NCBI RefSeq assembly: GCF_002354895.1
Contig: NZ_CP023439.1
Span: 3,596,001-3,660,000 of the forward strand
DNA: 64,000 nucleotides
Source of the DNA: Thauera sp. K11
GTDB lineage: Bacteria; Pseudomonadota; Gammaproteobacteria; Burkholderiales; Rhodocyclaceae
Direction: 5' to 3'
Shown here: one piece after another, positions 52,884 through 62,051 of the stretch
Position numbering within the stretch: position 1 is the first letter of the stretch
How the letters are laid out: each line of letters opens with the position of its first letter
Program-made: the position numbers and the translations under genes
The notes under the pieces: model-generated
Databases searched by the model: none
Told to the model about the DNA's origin: nothing
What the model saw: only the letters and a program-made list of their open reading frames with translations

Positions 52884-53354
52884 TCAGGCGCTGTCGCGCA
52901 GCGATGGCAGGCTTTCCACCAGGCGGCCACGCAGGCTGCGGCACTGGCCGAGCGCCACCGCGACCACGCGCCGGCCGTCGCCGTAGACCTTGATGTCGTA
53001 GCTCCCCGTGCGGCCGGCGTGGCTGCTCTCCACGGCTTCGGCGGCGAGGGTCTCGCCCAGGCGGGCGGGCGCCATGAACACGATGTTGACGGCCTGCGAC
53101 AGCGTATTCACGTTGTAGGAATTGCAGGCGTAGGCGCAGGCCGTGTCGGCAAGCGCGAAGGTGTAGCCGCCGTGGCAGATGCCGTGGCCGTTGATCATGT
53201 CCTCGATCACCGTCATCGCGATGCGCGCGAAGCCGGGCCGCACCTCCTCGATCTTCATGCCCAGGCGCTGCGCCACGCGGTCCCTGCGGTACATCTCGGC
53301 GCCAACCTCCTGCGCGACGGCGTCGGCGGCCGCTGCGGTTTCGTCGTTCTTCAT
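52884..53354 (-). CDS. PaaI-type aryl-CoA thioesterase
   Basis: A 156-residue hotdog thioesterase very like PaaI of phenylacetate degradation. The motif NGHGICHGGYTFALADTACAYACNSYN (residues about 55-81) includes the catalytic Asp. PaaI removes CoA from dead-end acyl- or aryl-CoA esters and so recycles CoA. Here it lies 42 bp after the thiolase gene, suggesting that it rescues CoA trapped in an intermediate of the ketone pathway. Confidence 0.87.
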   Translation of the reverse strand: MKNDETAAAADAVAQEVGAEMYRRDRVAQRLGMKIEEVRPGFARIAMTVIEDMINGHGICHGGYTFALADTACAYACNSYNVNTLSQAVNIVFMAPARLGETLAAEAVESSHAGRTGSYDIKVYGDGRRVVAVALGQCRSLRGRLVESLPSLRDSA

Positions 53355-53396
53355 GTCGTTGTCGTCTCCCTGTTCGTCGGATGCGCGCGGCGCCGG

Positions 53397-54545
53397 TCAG
53401 CCGGCGAGGATCGCCACCGTCATCGATTTCGTGTCGGCGGCGCGGTCGCCCCCCATGCAGTGGGCCAGGCCCACCCTCGCGCCCGCCACCTGGCGTTCGC
53501 CCGCGGTGCCGCGCAGATGCCGGGTGAGCTCCACGATCTGCTCCACCCCGGTCGCCCCCACCGGATGGCCGCGCGAGATCAGCCCGCCCGATACATTCAC
53601 CGGCAGGCGCCCGCCCAGCGCGGTCGCGCCCTCCGCCGCCAGCCTGCCGCCCTCGCCCGGCGCGCACAGGCCGAGCGCTTCGTAGTGCAGGATCTCGGCG
53701 ATCGAGAAGGCGTCGTGGCACTCGACCAGATCGAGATCGGCGGGGCCGATGCCGGCATGCTCGTAGGCCCGCTCGATGCCCTCGCGGTCGGTGCGCCAGC
53801 GCACCATGTCCTGCGGATTGTCGTAGTCGCCCGACAGCAGCGTCGCCGCGCGCACCGCGACCCGCGCGCCGATGCGCCGCGCGACGGCGGGCGAACAGAC
53901 GATCACCGCGGAGGCGCCGTCCGCCATCGGGCAGGACTGCAGGCGGGTGAGCGGGTCGGCGATCATCGGCGAGGCGAGCACTTCCTCGACGCTGACCGCG
54001 CCGCGGAACTGGGCGAGCGGATTGAGCACGCCATGCCGGCGGTTCTTCACCGAGACCTGCGCCAACTGCTCCACCGTGGTGCCGAACTCGACCATGTGGC
54101 GGCGGGCGCGCATGGCGAAGCTGGCCGGCGTCACCAGGCCGAGCAGGGTATCGAGTTCGCTGTCGCCCGAACTGAGCAGGCCCAGTTGCGGCACGCACAT
54201 CTTCTCGGCGCCGATCACCATCGCGCAGTCCGCCTCGCCGGCGCGCACCGCGAGGCAGGCGAGATAGAAGGCGGTGGAACCCGAGGTGCAGGCGTTTTCC
54301 ACGTTGGCCACCGGCAGGCGCGGCATGCCGAGCGCGGCGAACACGTTCTGGCCCACGGTGAGATCGCCGAACAGCTTGCCGGCGAGCGCGTTGGCGAACA
54401 CGCCCATGCCCACCTCGGCCGGCTTGAGCCCGGCGTCGGCAAGCGCCGCGGCGCCGGCCTCCACCGCCAGATCGAGCAGGCTGCGGCCGGGCTGCCGCCC
54501 GAAGGCGGTGCTGCCGATGCCTGCGACAAAAACGCGTTCAGTCAT
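53397..54545 (-). CDS. SCP2/SCP-x-type thiolase
   Basis: A 382-residue thiolase of the SCP2 group. The nucleophilic Cys86 is in NVENACTSGS, and catalytic His residues are in ECHDAFS and RGHPVGATG. It would cleave a beta-ketoacyl-CoA to acetyl-CoA and a shortened acyl-CoA. The next gene upstream encodes a DUF35 protein, the usual obligate partner of SCP2 thiolases. After the carboxylase and CoA ligase this is the logical last step. It overlaps the DUF35 gene by 8 bases. Confidence 0.9.
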   Translation of the reverse strand: MTERVFVAGIGSTAFGRQPGRSLLDLAVEAGAAALADAGLKPAEVGMGVFANALAGKLFGDLTVGQNVFAALGMPRLPVANVENACTSGSTAFYLACLAVRAGEADCAMVIGAEKMCVPQLGLLSSGDSELDTLLGLVTPASFAMRARRHMVEFGTTVEQLAQVSVKNRRHGVLNPLAQFRGAVSVEEVLASPMIADPLTRLQSCPMADGASAVIVCSPAVARRIGARVAVRAATLLSGDYDNPQDMVRWRTDREGIERAYEHAGIGPADLDLVECHDAFSIAEILHYEALGLCAPGEGGRLAAEGATALGGRLPVNVSGGLISRGHPVGATGVEQIVELTRHLRGTAGERQVAGARVGLAHCMGGDRAADTKSMTVAILAG

Positions 54546-54984
54546 GCCGCTTCCCCCTCGCCGCCGGCTGGAAGAGCGGCCGCAGGCAGGGCCTGCCGTG
54601 GCGGTCCACGCCGATGGAACGCAGGCCGATCTCCATGCGCTGGCCGACTTCGAGCCCGTCCGTCGCCGCCGGGTCGATCAGCCCGAACACCCGCAGGCCG
54701 GATTCGTCCAGGTCCACGTAGCCCACGGCATAGGGTTCGGGCAGGCCGAACGGCGCCCGCGTGCGGACGACCGTGTAGGTATAGAGGCTGCCGGCGGTGC
54801 CGACCCTCGTGGGCGCCTGCCTGCCCTGGCAGCGCGGGCAGCGTTCCAGCGCGGGGAAGGCCCAGGCACCGCAGTCCGGGCAGCGGCTGCCCATGAGGCC
54901 GTAGCGCCCCGCTCCGTCGAGCGCCTCGACCAGGCCCGGCACCAGTTCCACGCCGCCTTCGGCCGCTTCGTTGCGCGCGTTCAT
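54538..54984 (-). CDS. DUF35 (zinc ribbon/OB-fold) thiolase partner
   Basis: A 148-residue protein with an N-terminal rubredoxin-like zinc ribbon (C35-x2-C38 and C49-x2-C52, CPDCGAWAFPALERCPRC) and a C-terminal OB-fold (YTYTVVRTRAPFGLPEPYAVGYVDL). DUF35 proteins form complexes with SCP2 thiolases and channel acyl-CoA substrates. It overlaps the CoA ligase gene by 4 bases and the thiolase gene by 8, so all three are translationally coupled. Confidence 0.92.
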   Translation of the reverse strand: MNARNEAAEGGVELVPGLVEALDGAGRYGLMGSRCPDCGAWAFPALERCPRCQGRQAPTRVGTAGSLYTYTVVRTRAPFGLPEPYAVGYVDLDESGLRVFGLIDPAATDGLEVGQRMEIGLRSIGVDRHGRPCLRPLFQPAARGKRHD

Positions 54985-56597
54985 GATGCGCACTCCACGC
55001 CGGCCCGCTCGCGGTCCCAGGTGTCCGGCGTCACGCCCTCCTCGCGCAGGCGGAACTTCTGCACCTTCTCGGTGGGCGTCTTGGGCAGGGCGTCGAGGAA
55101 GCGCACGTAGCGCGGCACCATGAAGCCGGCCATCAAGCCCTTGCAGTAGTCGACGAGTTCCTGCGCCTCCAGCCGTTCGCCGGGCCTGCGCACCACGCAG
55201 ACCATCACCTCGTCCTCGCCCAGCTCGGACGACACCGGCAGCGCGGCGGCCTCCAGCACCGCCGGATGGCCGACGACGAGGCGTTCCACCTCGAACGAGC
55301 TGATGTTCTCGCCGCGGCGGCGGATGGCGTCCTTCTTGCGGTCGATGAAGCGGTAGAAGCCCTCGGCGTCTCGCACCAGCGTGTCGCCGGTGTGGAACCA
55401 CAGCCCCTGCCACGCCGCCACCGTCTTCTCCGGCATGCCGTAGTACTCCAGCAGCATCGACCACGGCCGCTTCGGCCGCACCAGCAGTTCGCCCGGCGTG
55501 CCGTCGCCGACCGGGGCGCCGTCGTCGTCGACCAGCACCACCTCGCAGTCGGGATGCGGCTTGCCGCAACTGCCGGGGCGCGGATCGTCCGGGTCGCTCA
55601 CCAGCGCCAGGCCGATCTCGCTCATGCCGTAGCCTTCGATCAGGCGCACGCCGAACCTGCGCTCGAAGGCTTCATGCACCTCCGGCGTGGCGCCGGCGCC
55701 GAACAGGACGCGCAGCGGATTGTCGGCATCGTCCGCGCGCGGCTCCGCCTTCAGCAGAATCGCCAGGATGCTGCCGATGTAGTTGAACTCGGTGCAGCCG
55801 TGCCGCCGCACATCGTCCCAGAAGATGCGCGCGGAAAAGCGCTCGCCCAGCACCATGCGGGTTCCGGCCAGCAGCGACGGCGCGGCGGAGAGGAACTTCG
55901 CGTTGCCGTGGAACAGCGGCAGGGCGTTGTAGAGGCAGTCTTCCGCGCGGTAGCGGGCGATGGCACACACGCTCTCGGCGGTCTGCACCGCGTAGTTGTG
56001 CGGCAGCACGGCGCCCTTGGACGGCCCGGTGGTGCCGGAGGTGAACTGGATGCCCATGGCGTCGCTCCAGCGCACCGCCGGACGCTCGAAGCGGCCGTCG
56101 TTCGACACCAGCGCCCGCCACGACATCACCGTCCGCCCCGGCAGGGGCAATGCGCCCGGCTCCATGTCGAGCACCACCACCGTGCGCAGGCGCGGCAGCG
56201 CGTCCGGCGCCGCGGCCATCAGTTCGGACACGCGGTCGGCGAAGGCCGCTTCGACGATCAGCACCTCGCAGTCCGCCTGCCCGAGCAGGTAGGACAGCAG
56301 GTAGCCGCGGTGCGCGGTGTTGACCGGCACCTCGACCGCGCCGAGCTTGGACAGCCCGAACCAGGCGGCGAGGAACGCCGGCCGGTTGGCGAGCATGACG
56401 GCGACCTTCACCCCCTTGGCGACGCCCTGCGCGGCCAGCCCGGCGGCCACGCGGTCCGCGTCGCCGTCGAGTTCGCCATACGTGATGACCCGCTCGCGGA
56501 ACCACACCCAGGGCGCATCCGCCTGGCGGCGGGCGCGCCACTCGAGCATGCCGTGGAGCGTGCGCTCATCCGGCCCGTCCAGCTTGATCCAGTCCAT
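54981..56597 (-). CDS. AMP-forming acyl-CoA ligase, possibly for a beta-keto acid
   Basis: A 538-residue ANL-superfamily ligase. Visible are the phosphate loop FTSGTTGPSKG, YGMSE, HTGDTLVRDAEGFYRFIDRKKD and the C-terminal catalytic Lys in PKTPTEKVQKFRLRE. It joins a carboxylic acid to CoA via an acyl-adenylate. Acetophenone carboxylase operons carry a benzoylacetate-CoA ligase in the same place, so I infer a beta-keto acid substrate. ATG 56597 lies 10 bp after the HyuB-like gene stop. It could also be a crotonobetaine/carnitine-CoA-ligase-like enzyme by sequence type. Confidence 0.85.
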   Translation of the reverse strand: MDWIKLDGPDERTLHGMLEWRARRQADAPWVWFRERVITYGELDGDADRVAAGLAAQGVAKGVKVAVMLANRPAFLAAWFGLSKLGAVEVPVNTAHRGYLLSYLLGQADCEVLIVEAAFADRVSELMAAAPDALPRLRTVVVLDMEPGALPLPGRTVMSWRALVSNDGRFERPAVRWSDAMGIQFTSGTTGPSKGAVLPHNYAVQTAESVCAIARYRAEDCLYNALPLFHGNAKFLSAAPSLLAGTRMVLGERFSARIFWDDVRRHGCTEFNYIGSILAILLKAEPRADDADNPLRVLFGAGATPEVHEAFERRFGVRLIEGYGMSEIGLALVSDPDDPRPGSCGKPHPDCEVVLVDDDGAPVGDGTPGELLVRPKRPWSMLLEYYGMPEKTVAAWQGLWFHTGDTLVRDAEGFYRFIDRKKDAIRRRGENISSFEVERLVVGHPAVLEAAALPVSSELGEDEVMVCVVRRPGERLEAQELVDYCKGLMAGFMVPRYVRFLDALPKTPTEKVQKFRLREEGVTPDTWDRERAGVECAS

Positions 56598-56607
56598 GGC
56601 GCGCACC

Positions 56608-58680
56608 TCAGGCCGCGGCCGCCAGGGCCGGGCGGCCCGGCTCCGGCCAGTGGCCGTACCAGCGCAGCACCTGCGCCGGCGGCGCCTGCCGCAGCCAGTC
56701 GCGCTCGAACTCGGCATAGGGCCTGGCGCGCGCCATGCGGGCCCGCCGCGCCTCGGCGCGCAGGGCCCCGGTCGCCGCCGCATCCACGTGCAGCGAAGCC
56801 TCGTCGTAGGCCACGCGGTAGATCTCGCGCGCCGCCCACGGGCTCACCAGCTTGCGCCGCAGGTCGGCCATCACCCGCTCCGGATCGCGTTCCAGCACGT
56901 CGCCATAGCCCGCGCCGCCCGACACCGGCACGTAGATCGTGTCGCCGCCGGCCAGCGGCTGCGGCGGAAAGCTCACGTGCTGCAGCCGCCGCCGTCCGGC
57001 TTCCGGCGTGCCGCCCTCGTACAGTTCGTCGAGGTTGTGCGGCAGCGCCCGGCCCTCGGCCAGCAGGCCGGGCATGTTGCTGCCCGACACCACCTGCACG
57101 AACACCGTGGGCGCCGCGCGCCCGCCGAAGATGCCCAGCGTGGCCGGAAAGCGCGTGCCGAAGCCCATGCCGCCCACTGCCAGCCCCGGCACGCCGTGGA
57201 TCATCGCGCCGAAGCCCACGCCGGAGCCGCCGCGGAACTTGCCGTGGCCGTAGGAATTGCTGAAGAAGTTGCGGAACAGGTAGAGGAAGGGCCGGTCCGC
57301 CTCGGTGGCTTCCACGTCGCCGCAGTCGCTCATGGTGGCGAAGAACGCCCCCGCCGCATCGACGCCGTCGCCGTCGGGGCAGGCGCCGCCGCCGGTGGCG
57401 TTGATCTCCGGCGTGATGTCCGCCACCGGCTCGCCCCACTGGTTGAGGCCGCCGTAGGGCGTGACCGCGAAGCCGGAGTACCAGCAGCCCACCGCCCGCT
57501 CGGGCTCGATGGCGTAGGTCATGCGCGCGCCGCACATGAACATGCCCTGCGTGAAGGCGACCTGCGTCGCCGGCGCGTAGGACACCGGCAGGTCGCCGCC
57601 CGCGCTCACCAGCGAGTCGTCGTCGAACTCCCAGTCCATGCTTTCGAGCAGGCCGTTGTTGGCGGGCAGGTCGTGGAAGAACCAGCCGCAGAAATACACC
57701 ATCGCCAGGCCGATGATGCCCTGGAAGTAGCTGTTGACCGGGCGGTCCGCGATCGCCGGCGAGGAGCCGGTGAGCAGCAGCGTGATGCGGTCGCCGCGCT
57801 TCTTCACCGCGAGGTTGATCTTCAGCAGCGCGTCCTCGGGGCCGGTGGTGTCCATGAAGCGCGGCTGGCGGTAGATGCCGTCGTTGATGCGGGCAACCTT
57901 GCGCCGCGCCGCCTCGCCGGTGATGCGCAGCACCCGCCGCAGCGCGCCGACGAAGAAGTCGGCGCCCTTCTCGGCGACGATCTCCTTCACCCGCCGCTCG
58001 GCGATGCGCGAGGCCGCCAGCCGCGCCTTGATGTCGAGCAGCATGGTGCGCGGGTCGCGCGTCATGTTGGCGAGCATGCCCAGCAGGTCTTCCTTGAGCG
58101 TGAAGTTCTCGCCGATCTTGATCGGCGTCACCAGCAGCCCTTCGTCGTAGCGCGAGCGCGCGCCGTTGACCATGCCGCCCGGCTCGGAGCCGCCGCACTC
58201 GCCGGTATGCACGGCCGCGCCGATGAAGCACACCAGTTCGCCGTCGGCGAACACCGGAATGGCCAGCCCCATGTCGGCGTTGTGCACGCCGCCGTAGAAG
58301 GGATCGTTGTAGAAGAAGGAATCGCCTTCCTTCAGCCCCACCGAGGGATCGTCCTTCCAGTGCTTGACGATGTACTTGATGGGGATCTGCGACAGCACCG
58401 CGTGGTGGTAGATGCCGGTGGCGCAGATCGCGAGGTCGCCCTGCGCGGTGTAGATGCCGAAGGCCACGTCGCCCCAGCGCATCGCGGTGGAGGCGCCCAG
58501 GCGCATCGTGGTTTCCTTGCCTTCCAGGGCAATCATGCCCGCCTTGTGCTGGAAGATCTCGAACTCCAGGTCGTCGATGCCCTGCTGCGCGGCGGTCTCG
58601 CGCGCGGTCTCGGGCTCGGGGCGCAGGCGCTGCACCACTTCGAAGTCGCGCCCGTAGCGGAAATTCGCTCGTGCGTTCAT
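56608..58680 (-). CDS. HyuB-like subunit of an ATP-dependent ketone carboxylase (ApcD/AcxB-like)
   Basis: A 690-residue protein of the hydantoinase B/acetone carboxylase alpha family. Typical features are EGDSFFYNDPFYGGVHNADMG, the GAAVHTGECGGSEPGGM stretch that supplies likely metal ligands, and the glycine-rich KFRGGSGVGFG near residue 480. In acetone and acetophenone carboxylases this subunit holds the carboxylation site fed by carboxyphosphate from the HyuA-like subunits. A strong AGGAGG precedes ATG 58680. It lies 52 bp after a HyuA-like gene. 5-oxoprolinase or hydantoinase activity is the main alternative. Confidence 0.85.
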   Translation of the reverse strand: MNARANFRYGRDFEVVQRLRPEPETARETAAQQGIDDLEFEIFQHKAGMIALEGKETTMRLGASTAMRWGDVAFGIYTAQGDLAICATGIYHHAVLSQIPIKYIVKHWKDDPSVGLKEGDSFFYNDPFYGGVHNADMGLAIPVFADGELVCFIGAAVHTGECGGSEPGGMVNGARSRYDEGLLVTPIKIGENFTLKEDLLGMLANMTRDPRTMLLDIKARLAASRIAERRVKEIVAEKGADFFVGALRRVLRITGEAARRKVARINDGIYRQPRFMDTTGPEDALLKINLAVKKRGDRITLLLTGSSPAIADRPVNSYFQGIIGLAMVYFCGWFFHDLPANNGLLESMDWEFDDDSLVSAGGDLPVSYAPATQVAFTQGMFMCGARMTYAIEPERAVGCWYSGFAVTPYGGLNQWGEPVADITPEINATGGGACPDGDGVDAAGAFFATMSDCGDVEATEADRPFLYLFRNFFSNSYGHGKFRGGSGVGFGAMIHGVPGLAVGGMGFGTRFPATLGIFGGRAAPTVFVQVVSGSNMPGLLAEGRALPHNLDELYEGGTPEAGRRRLQHVSFPPQPLAGGDTIYVPVSGGAGYGDVLERDPERVMADLRRKLVSPWAAREIYRVAYDEASLHVDAAATGALRAEARRARMARARPYAEFERDWLRQAPPAQVLRWYGHWPEPGRPALAAAA

Positions 58681-58732
58681 GTTTCCTCCTGATTCGGGTC
58701 GTCTTGTGTCGATGTCGGGGGCGGCGGGAGCC

Positions 58733-60877
58733 TCATTCGGCGCGCTCGAGCACGCCGTTGCGCCAGCCGTCCATGCGGTAGGTCCAGCCCGGCAGGATCA
58801 CGTAGGTGGTCTCGGGCGCCTCGATCAGCGCAGGGCCGGCGATGCGGTGGCCGGGGGCCAGCCTGGTCCAGTCGAACACCGGGGTCTCGACCAGCCCGGC
58901 GGCGGGATCGAAGCAGGCGGGGCGGCTGCCGCTGCGTGCCGCGGCGGGGTCTTCGCCGGCCGCGGCCTGGTGGTGGAAGGGCGCGCGCGGCTGGCTGACG
59001 GAAGCCGTCAGGTAGAAGCATTCGACGTTGATGCCCCCCACCGGGAAGGCCGCCTCGGGGGAATAGATCTCGGAGTAGCGCTGCGTGAAGCGCTCGCACA
59101 GTTCGCGCACGTCGTCCCCGCCCTGCAGCAGCAGGCGCGGCGCCTCGATCTTGGTGAGGTTGTACTGGCTGCCGTAGCGCATGTCGAGTTCGAGCCGGAA
59201 GTCGATGCTGTCCTCGGCGAAGCCTTCCAGGCGCAGGTCGCGCACCGCCTGGTCCCTCAGTTCACGCACGACGCGGTTGAAGGCTTCGAGGTCGTCCAGC
59301 CATGCCTGCTCGTTCCAGCGGAACAGCTTGAGGGTGCGCGACACGTCCCATACCTGGCGGATCTGCATGGTCGAGGCGCCGAAGGCGCCGAACACCGAGG
59401 CCACCGCCGGCACGACCACCGTGCGCGCGCCGATGTAGGGCGCGAAGCCGCACGCGTGCGCCGCCCCCGCGCCGCCGCAGGCGAACACCGCGAACTTGCG
59501 CGGGTCGTGCCCCTTGAGCGCGACTTCGTTGAACACCTCCTGCCCCATGCGCGCATCCACCAGGCGGCGGATGCGGTAGGCCGCCTCCAGCACGCCGATG
59601 CCCAGCGGCCGGGCCACCTTTTCCTCGATGGCATCGCGGGCGAGGTCGGGGTCGAGGAACATCTCGCCGCCCAGGTAGTTGTCGGGGTTGAGGTAGCCGA
59701 GCACCAGGTCGGCATCGGTGACGGTGGGCTGCGTGCCGCCCTTGTCGTAGCAGGCCGGCCCCGGCATGGAGCCGGCCGACTGCGGCCCGACTTCCAGCGC
59801 CTTGCCCATCAGTTCGTTGATCCAGGCGATGGAGCCGCCCCCCGCGCCGATCGACTTGACCTCGATGGCGGGGATGTTGGTGCGCCAGCGGTCGATGACG
59901 GGGATGAAGTCGTGGGCGCGCAGCGCGCCGCCGGCAATCACGCCGATGTCGAACGAGGTGCCCCCCATGTCGGTGAACACGATGTTGTCGTACCCCGCCA
60001 GCCGGCCGATCTCGACCGAGCCGTACATGCCGGCCACCGGGCCGGCGTTGTGGGTCAGCACCGCCTTGGTGCGGGACACCTTCTTCGTGCCGCCGGTGTT
60101 GTGGACCAGGATCAGCGGCCGCTCGTAGCCGCCGTCGCGCAGCTCGTTGCCGAGCCGGTTCAGGTTGTCGGCCATGATGCCGTGGATGTAGGCATTCACG
60201 ACCGTGGTCATGGTGCGGGTGTATTCGCCCGACTTGGGCGAGATCTCGCTCGACAGCGTGACCGGCATCGCCCCGAGGTAGTCCTCCGGGTATTCCTCCT
60301 CGATGATCTCCTTGATCATGCGTTCGTGCGCGGGATTCACGAAGGACCACATCAGGCTCACGACGAAGCCCATCGCGCCGCGGTCCACCAGTTGCTGGAG
60401 CTTTTCCAGCACGTCCTCGCGCGACAGCGGGGTGACGATCCTGCCGTTGCAGTCGATGCGCTCGCGCACGCCCACCACCATCTCCGGATCGACCAGGGGT
60501 TCGGGCTTGCGGATGCGCGCGAGGTCCCGCGCCTGATGCACCGGCACGCCGTCGGCCCAACTGCGCGAACGCCCGATGAAGACGGTGTCCTCGAACCCCG
60601 CGGTGGTGATGAGGCCCAGCTTGGGGCCGTTGCGCTCGATGAGCGCGTTGGTTCCCACCGTGGTCGAGTAGCGCAGCGCCTCCACCCGCGACAGATAGTC
60701 GTGGCCGCCGAGCCCGCTGCGGCGGGCCAGCTCCTTGATGCCGCGCATGAAGCCGACCGACAGGTCGTAGTGCGTGGTCGGCGTCTTGTAGACGACGACC
60801 CGGCCGTCCTCCCCGACCGAGCAGAAATCGGTGAAGGTGCCACCGATGTCGATGCCCACGTTGAATCCCATTTTCAT
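58733..60877 (-). CDS. HyuA-like ATPase subunit of the ketone carboxylase (ApcC-like)
   Basis: A 714-residue hydantoinase A/acetone carboxylase beta family protein. The ASKHA-type phosphate motif GIDIGGTFTDF is at the N-terminus, then KTPTTHYDLSVGFMRGI. The middle has TDMGGTSFDIGVI and IGAGGGSIAWI, and CGGAGAAHACGFA comes late. These subunits hydrolyse ATP to activate bicarbonate and the ketone. The length is closer to the acetone-carboxylase beta subunit and ApcC than to short HyuA. AGGAGAC precedes ATG 60877. Confidence 0.87.
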   Translation of the reverse strand: MKMGFNVGIDIGGTFTDFCSVGEDGRVVVYKTPTTHYDLSVGFMRGIKELARRSGLGGHDYLSRVEALRYSTTVGTNALIERNGPKLGLITTAGFEDTVFIGRSRSWADGVPVHQARDLARIRKPEPLVDPEMVVGVRERIDCNGRIVTPLSREDVLEKLQQLVDRGAMGFVVSLMWSFVNPAHERMIKEIIEEEYPEDYLGAMPVTLSSEISPKSGEYTRTMTTVVNAYIHGIMADNLNRLGNELRDGGYERPLILVHNTGGTKKVSRTKAVLTHNAGPVAGMYGSVEIGRLAGYDNIVFTDMGGTSFDIGVIAGGALRAHDFIPVIDRWRTNIPAIEVKSIGAGGGSIAWINELMGKALEVGPQSAGSMPGPACYDKGGTQPTVTDADLVLGYLNPDNYLGGEMFLDPDLARDAIEEKVARPLGIGVLEAAYRIRRLVDARMGQEVFNEVALKGHDPRKFAVFACGGAGAAHACGFAPYIGARTVVVPAVASVFGAFGASTMQIRQVWDVSRTLKLFRWNEQAWLDDLEAFNRVVRELRDQAVRDLRLEGFAEDSIDFRLELDMRYGSQYNLTKIEAPRLLLQGGDDVRELCERFTQRYSEIYSPEAAFPVGGINVECFYLTASVSQPRAPFHHQAAAGEDPAAARSGSRPACFDPAAGLVETPVFDWTRLAPGHRIAGPALIEAPETTYVILPGWTYRMDGWRNGVLERAE

Positions 60878-60916
60878 GTCTCCTGTGTTCGCTCTTCTTT
60901 TGTTCGGATTGCTGTG

Positions 60917-61711
60917 CTAGACGCCGGCCAGGGCACGCTGCAGAGCCTCGATGTCGCGCTGCGCGCCGCTCATCGCGAACCACGGCGCGGCACCGTCGCC
61001 CTCTGCCGCCGGCACGCCGGCCGGCGGCCCGGCCAGCCCCAGGCTGCGCCAGCCGGCGGCGCTCGCGGCCGCCAGGCATTCGGCGTGGCTGGCCGCCGCG
61101 TCGGCGATCAGCAGGTGGTCCAGGCGCAGGGCGCGCCGCGCCGCGATCGCAGCCAGCGGGTCGTCCACCTGCGACAGGCACAGGCCCAGGGCCACGCCGT
61201 AGTAGTCGGCGACGTTCCTCGCGGTCGCCGCCAGGCGGCGGCAGGCGGTGCCGTCGAGGGCGGGATCCTCCCGCTCGTCGAGCAGCACCATTGCCGGCCG
61301 GCTGGCGCATATGCGCTCCATGAGGCCGACCAGCGCGGCCTTGACGTCGTTCACGCTCGTGCCGTCGGCCAGCAGCCGGCCCGGCCCCGGCAGCAGGACG
61401 GCGAGGTCCCGTTCCGCGCGCTGGGTCTCGGCCAGCCGGGAGACGGTGTCCACCAGCGTGTCGGCCGGCGGCGCGAAGCCTTCGGCCAGCGCGGCGCGCA
61501 AGACCGCCTGGAACGGCCCGCCGCCGACGGCCAGCGCCTTGCTGCCGACGAGCCGCGCCGCCCGCGGCAGCGCATTCGCCCAGCGCGTCGCATCGGCGGC
61601 GAGCGCGGCTTCGGCCACGCCCTCCATGTCGGCGGCCAGCGCTTCGAGCGAGGTCAGGACGCCGGCTCCCGCGGGCCGGTCGCCCGCCGCCAGGGTCGCG
61701 AAATAGCCCAT
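60917..61711 (-). CDS. Unknown protein within the ketone carboxylase operon
   Basis: A 264-residue soluble, Ala-rich protein with no signal peptide, starting MGYFATLAAGDRPAGAGVLT. It contains LVGSKALAVGGGPFQAVLRAAL near residue 55 and an alpha/beta-looking second half (MVLLDEREDP; DHLLIADAAASHAECLAAA). I do not recognise the family. It lies 10 bp after the gamma-subunit gene and 39 bp before the second HyuA gene. Acetophenone carboxylase has a fifth, less well understood subunit (ApcE), so this could be a counterpart, but only position supports that. Confidence 0.6.
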   Translation of the reverse strand: MGYFATLAAGDRPAGAGVLTSLEALAADMEGVAEAALAADATRWANALPRAARLVGSKALAVGGGPFQAVLRAALAEGFAPPADTLVDTVSRLAETQRAERDLAVLLPGPGRLLADGTSVNDVKAALVGLMERICASRPAMVLLDEREDPALDGTACRRLAATARNVADYYGVALGLCLSQVDDPLAAIAARRALRLDHLLIADAAASHAECLAAASAAGWRSLGLAGPPAGVPAAEGDGAAPWFAMSGAQRDIEALQRALAGV

Positions 61712-61721
61712 GGTGCGGCCC

Positions 61722-62051
61722 TCAGCAGCCGCGACGCGCCTTGAGCGCATCGATGTCGAGTTCGATGTCGTGGGTGAGCGGATGCCCCGGCGGCAGGTAC
61801 TCGTTCTCGATGAGCGTGCCGCAGTCCGGGCAGTAGAACTCCACCAGGCGGCAGTAGTCCGGATCGGGCGAGAAGGAAAAGGCTTCGCCCTGCGTCAGCG
61901 GCGGATGCGCCTCGCGCATCGGCACCTCGGCCACGAGGCAGCCGGTCTTGTAGTTGCTGCGGGCCGGCGCCAGCGCGTGCCCGCAGCGGCTGCACTGCCA
62001 TTGCTCGGTGGAGAGTTCGATGTCGAGGTATTCGGTGATGCGCACTTTCAT
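61722..62051 (-). CDS. Small zinc-ribbon subunit, acetone carboxylase gamma/ApcB-like
   Basis: A 109-residue protein with two CxxC pairs (C20-x2-C23 and C74-x2-C77) that should bind zinc, and the sequence style of acetone carboxylase gamma subunits (MKVRITEYLDIELSTEQWQC; EFYCPDCGTLIENEYLPPGHP). It is probably a structural subunit of the carboxylase core. The ATG at 62051 overlaps the stop of the upstream HyuA-like gene by 4 bases, which rules for this start over a longer frame beginning at 62108. Confidence 0.85.
   Translation of the reverse strand: MKVRITEYLDIELSTEQWQCSRCGHALAPARSNYKTGCLVAEVPMREAHPPLTQGEAFSFSPDPDYCRLVEFYCPDCGTLIENEYLPPGHPLTHDIELDIDALKARRGC

Noticed and set aside
58679..61744. 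Open frame of about 1020 codons on the plus strand across the carboxylase genes
   Set aside because: Antisense shadow of HyuA/HyuB genes with low-complexity product; no family resemblance.
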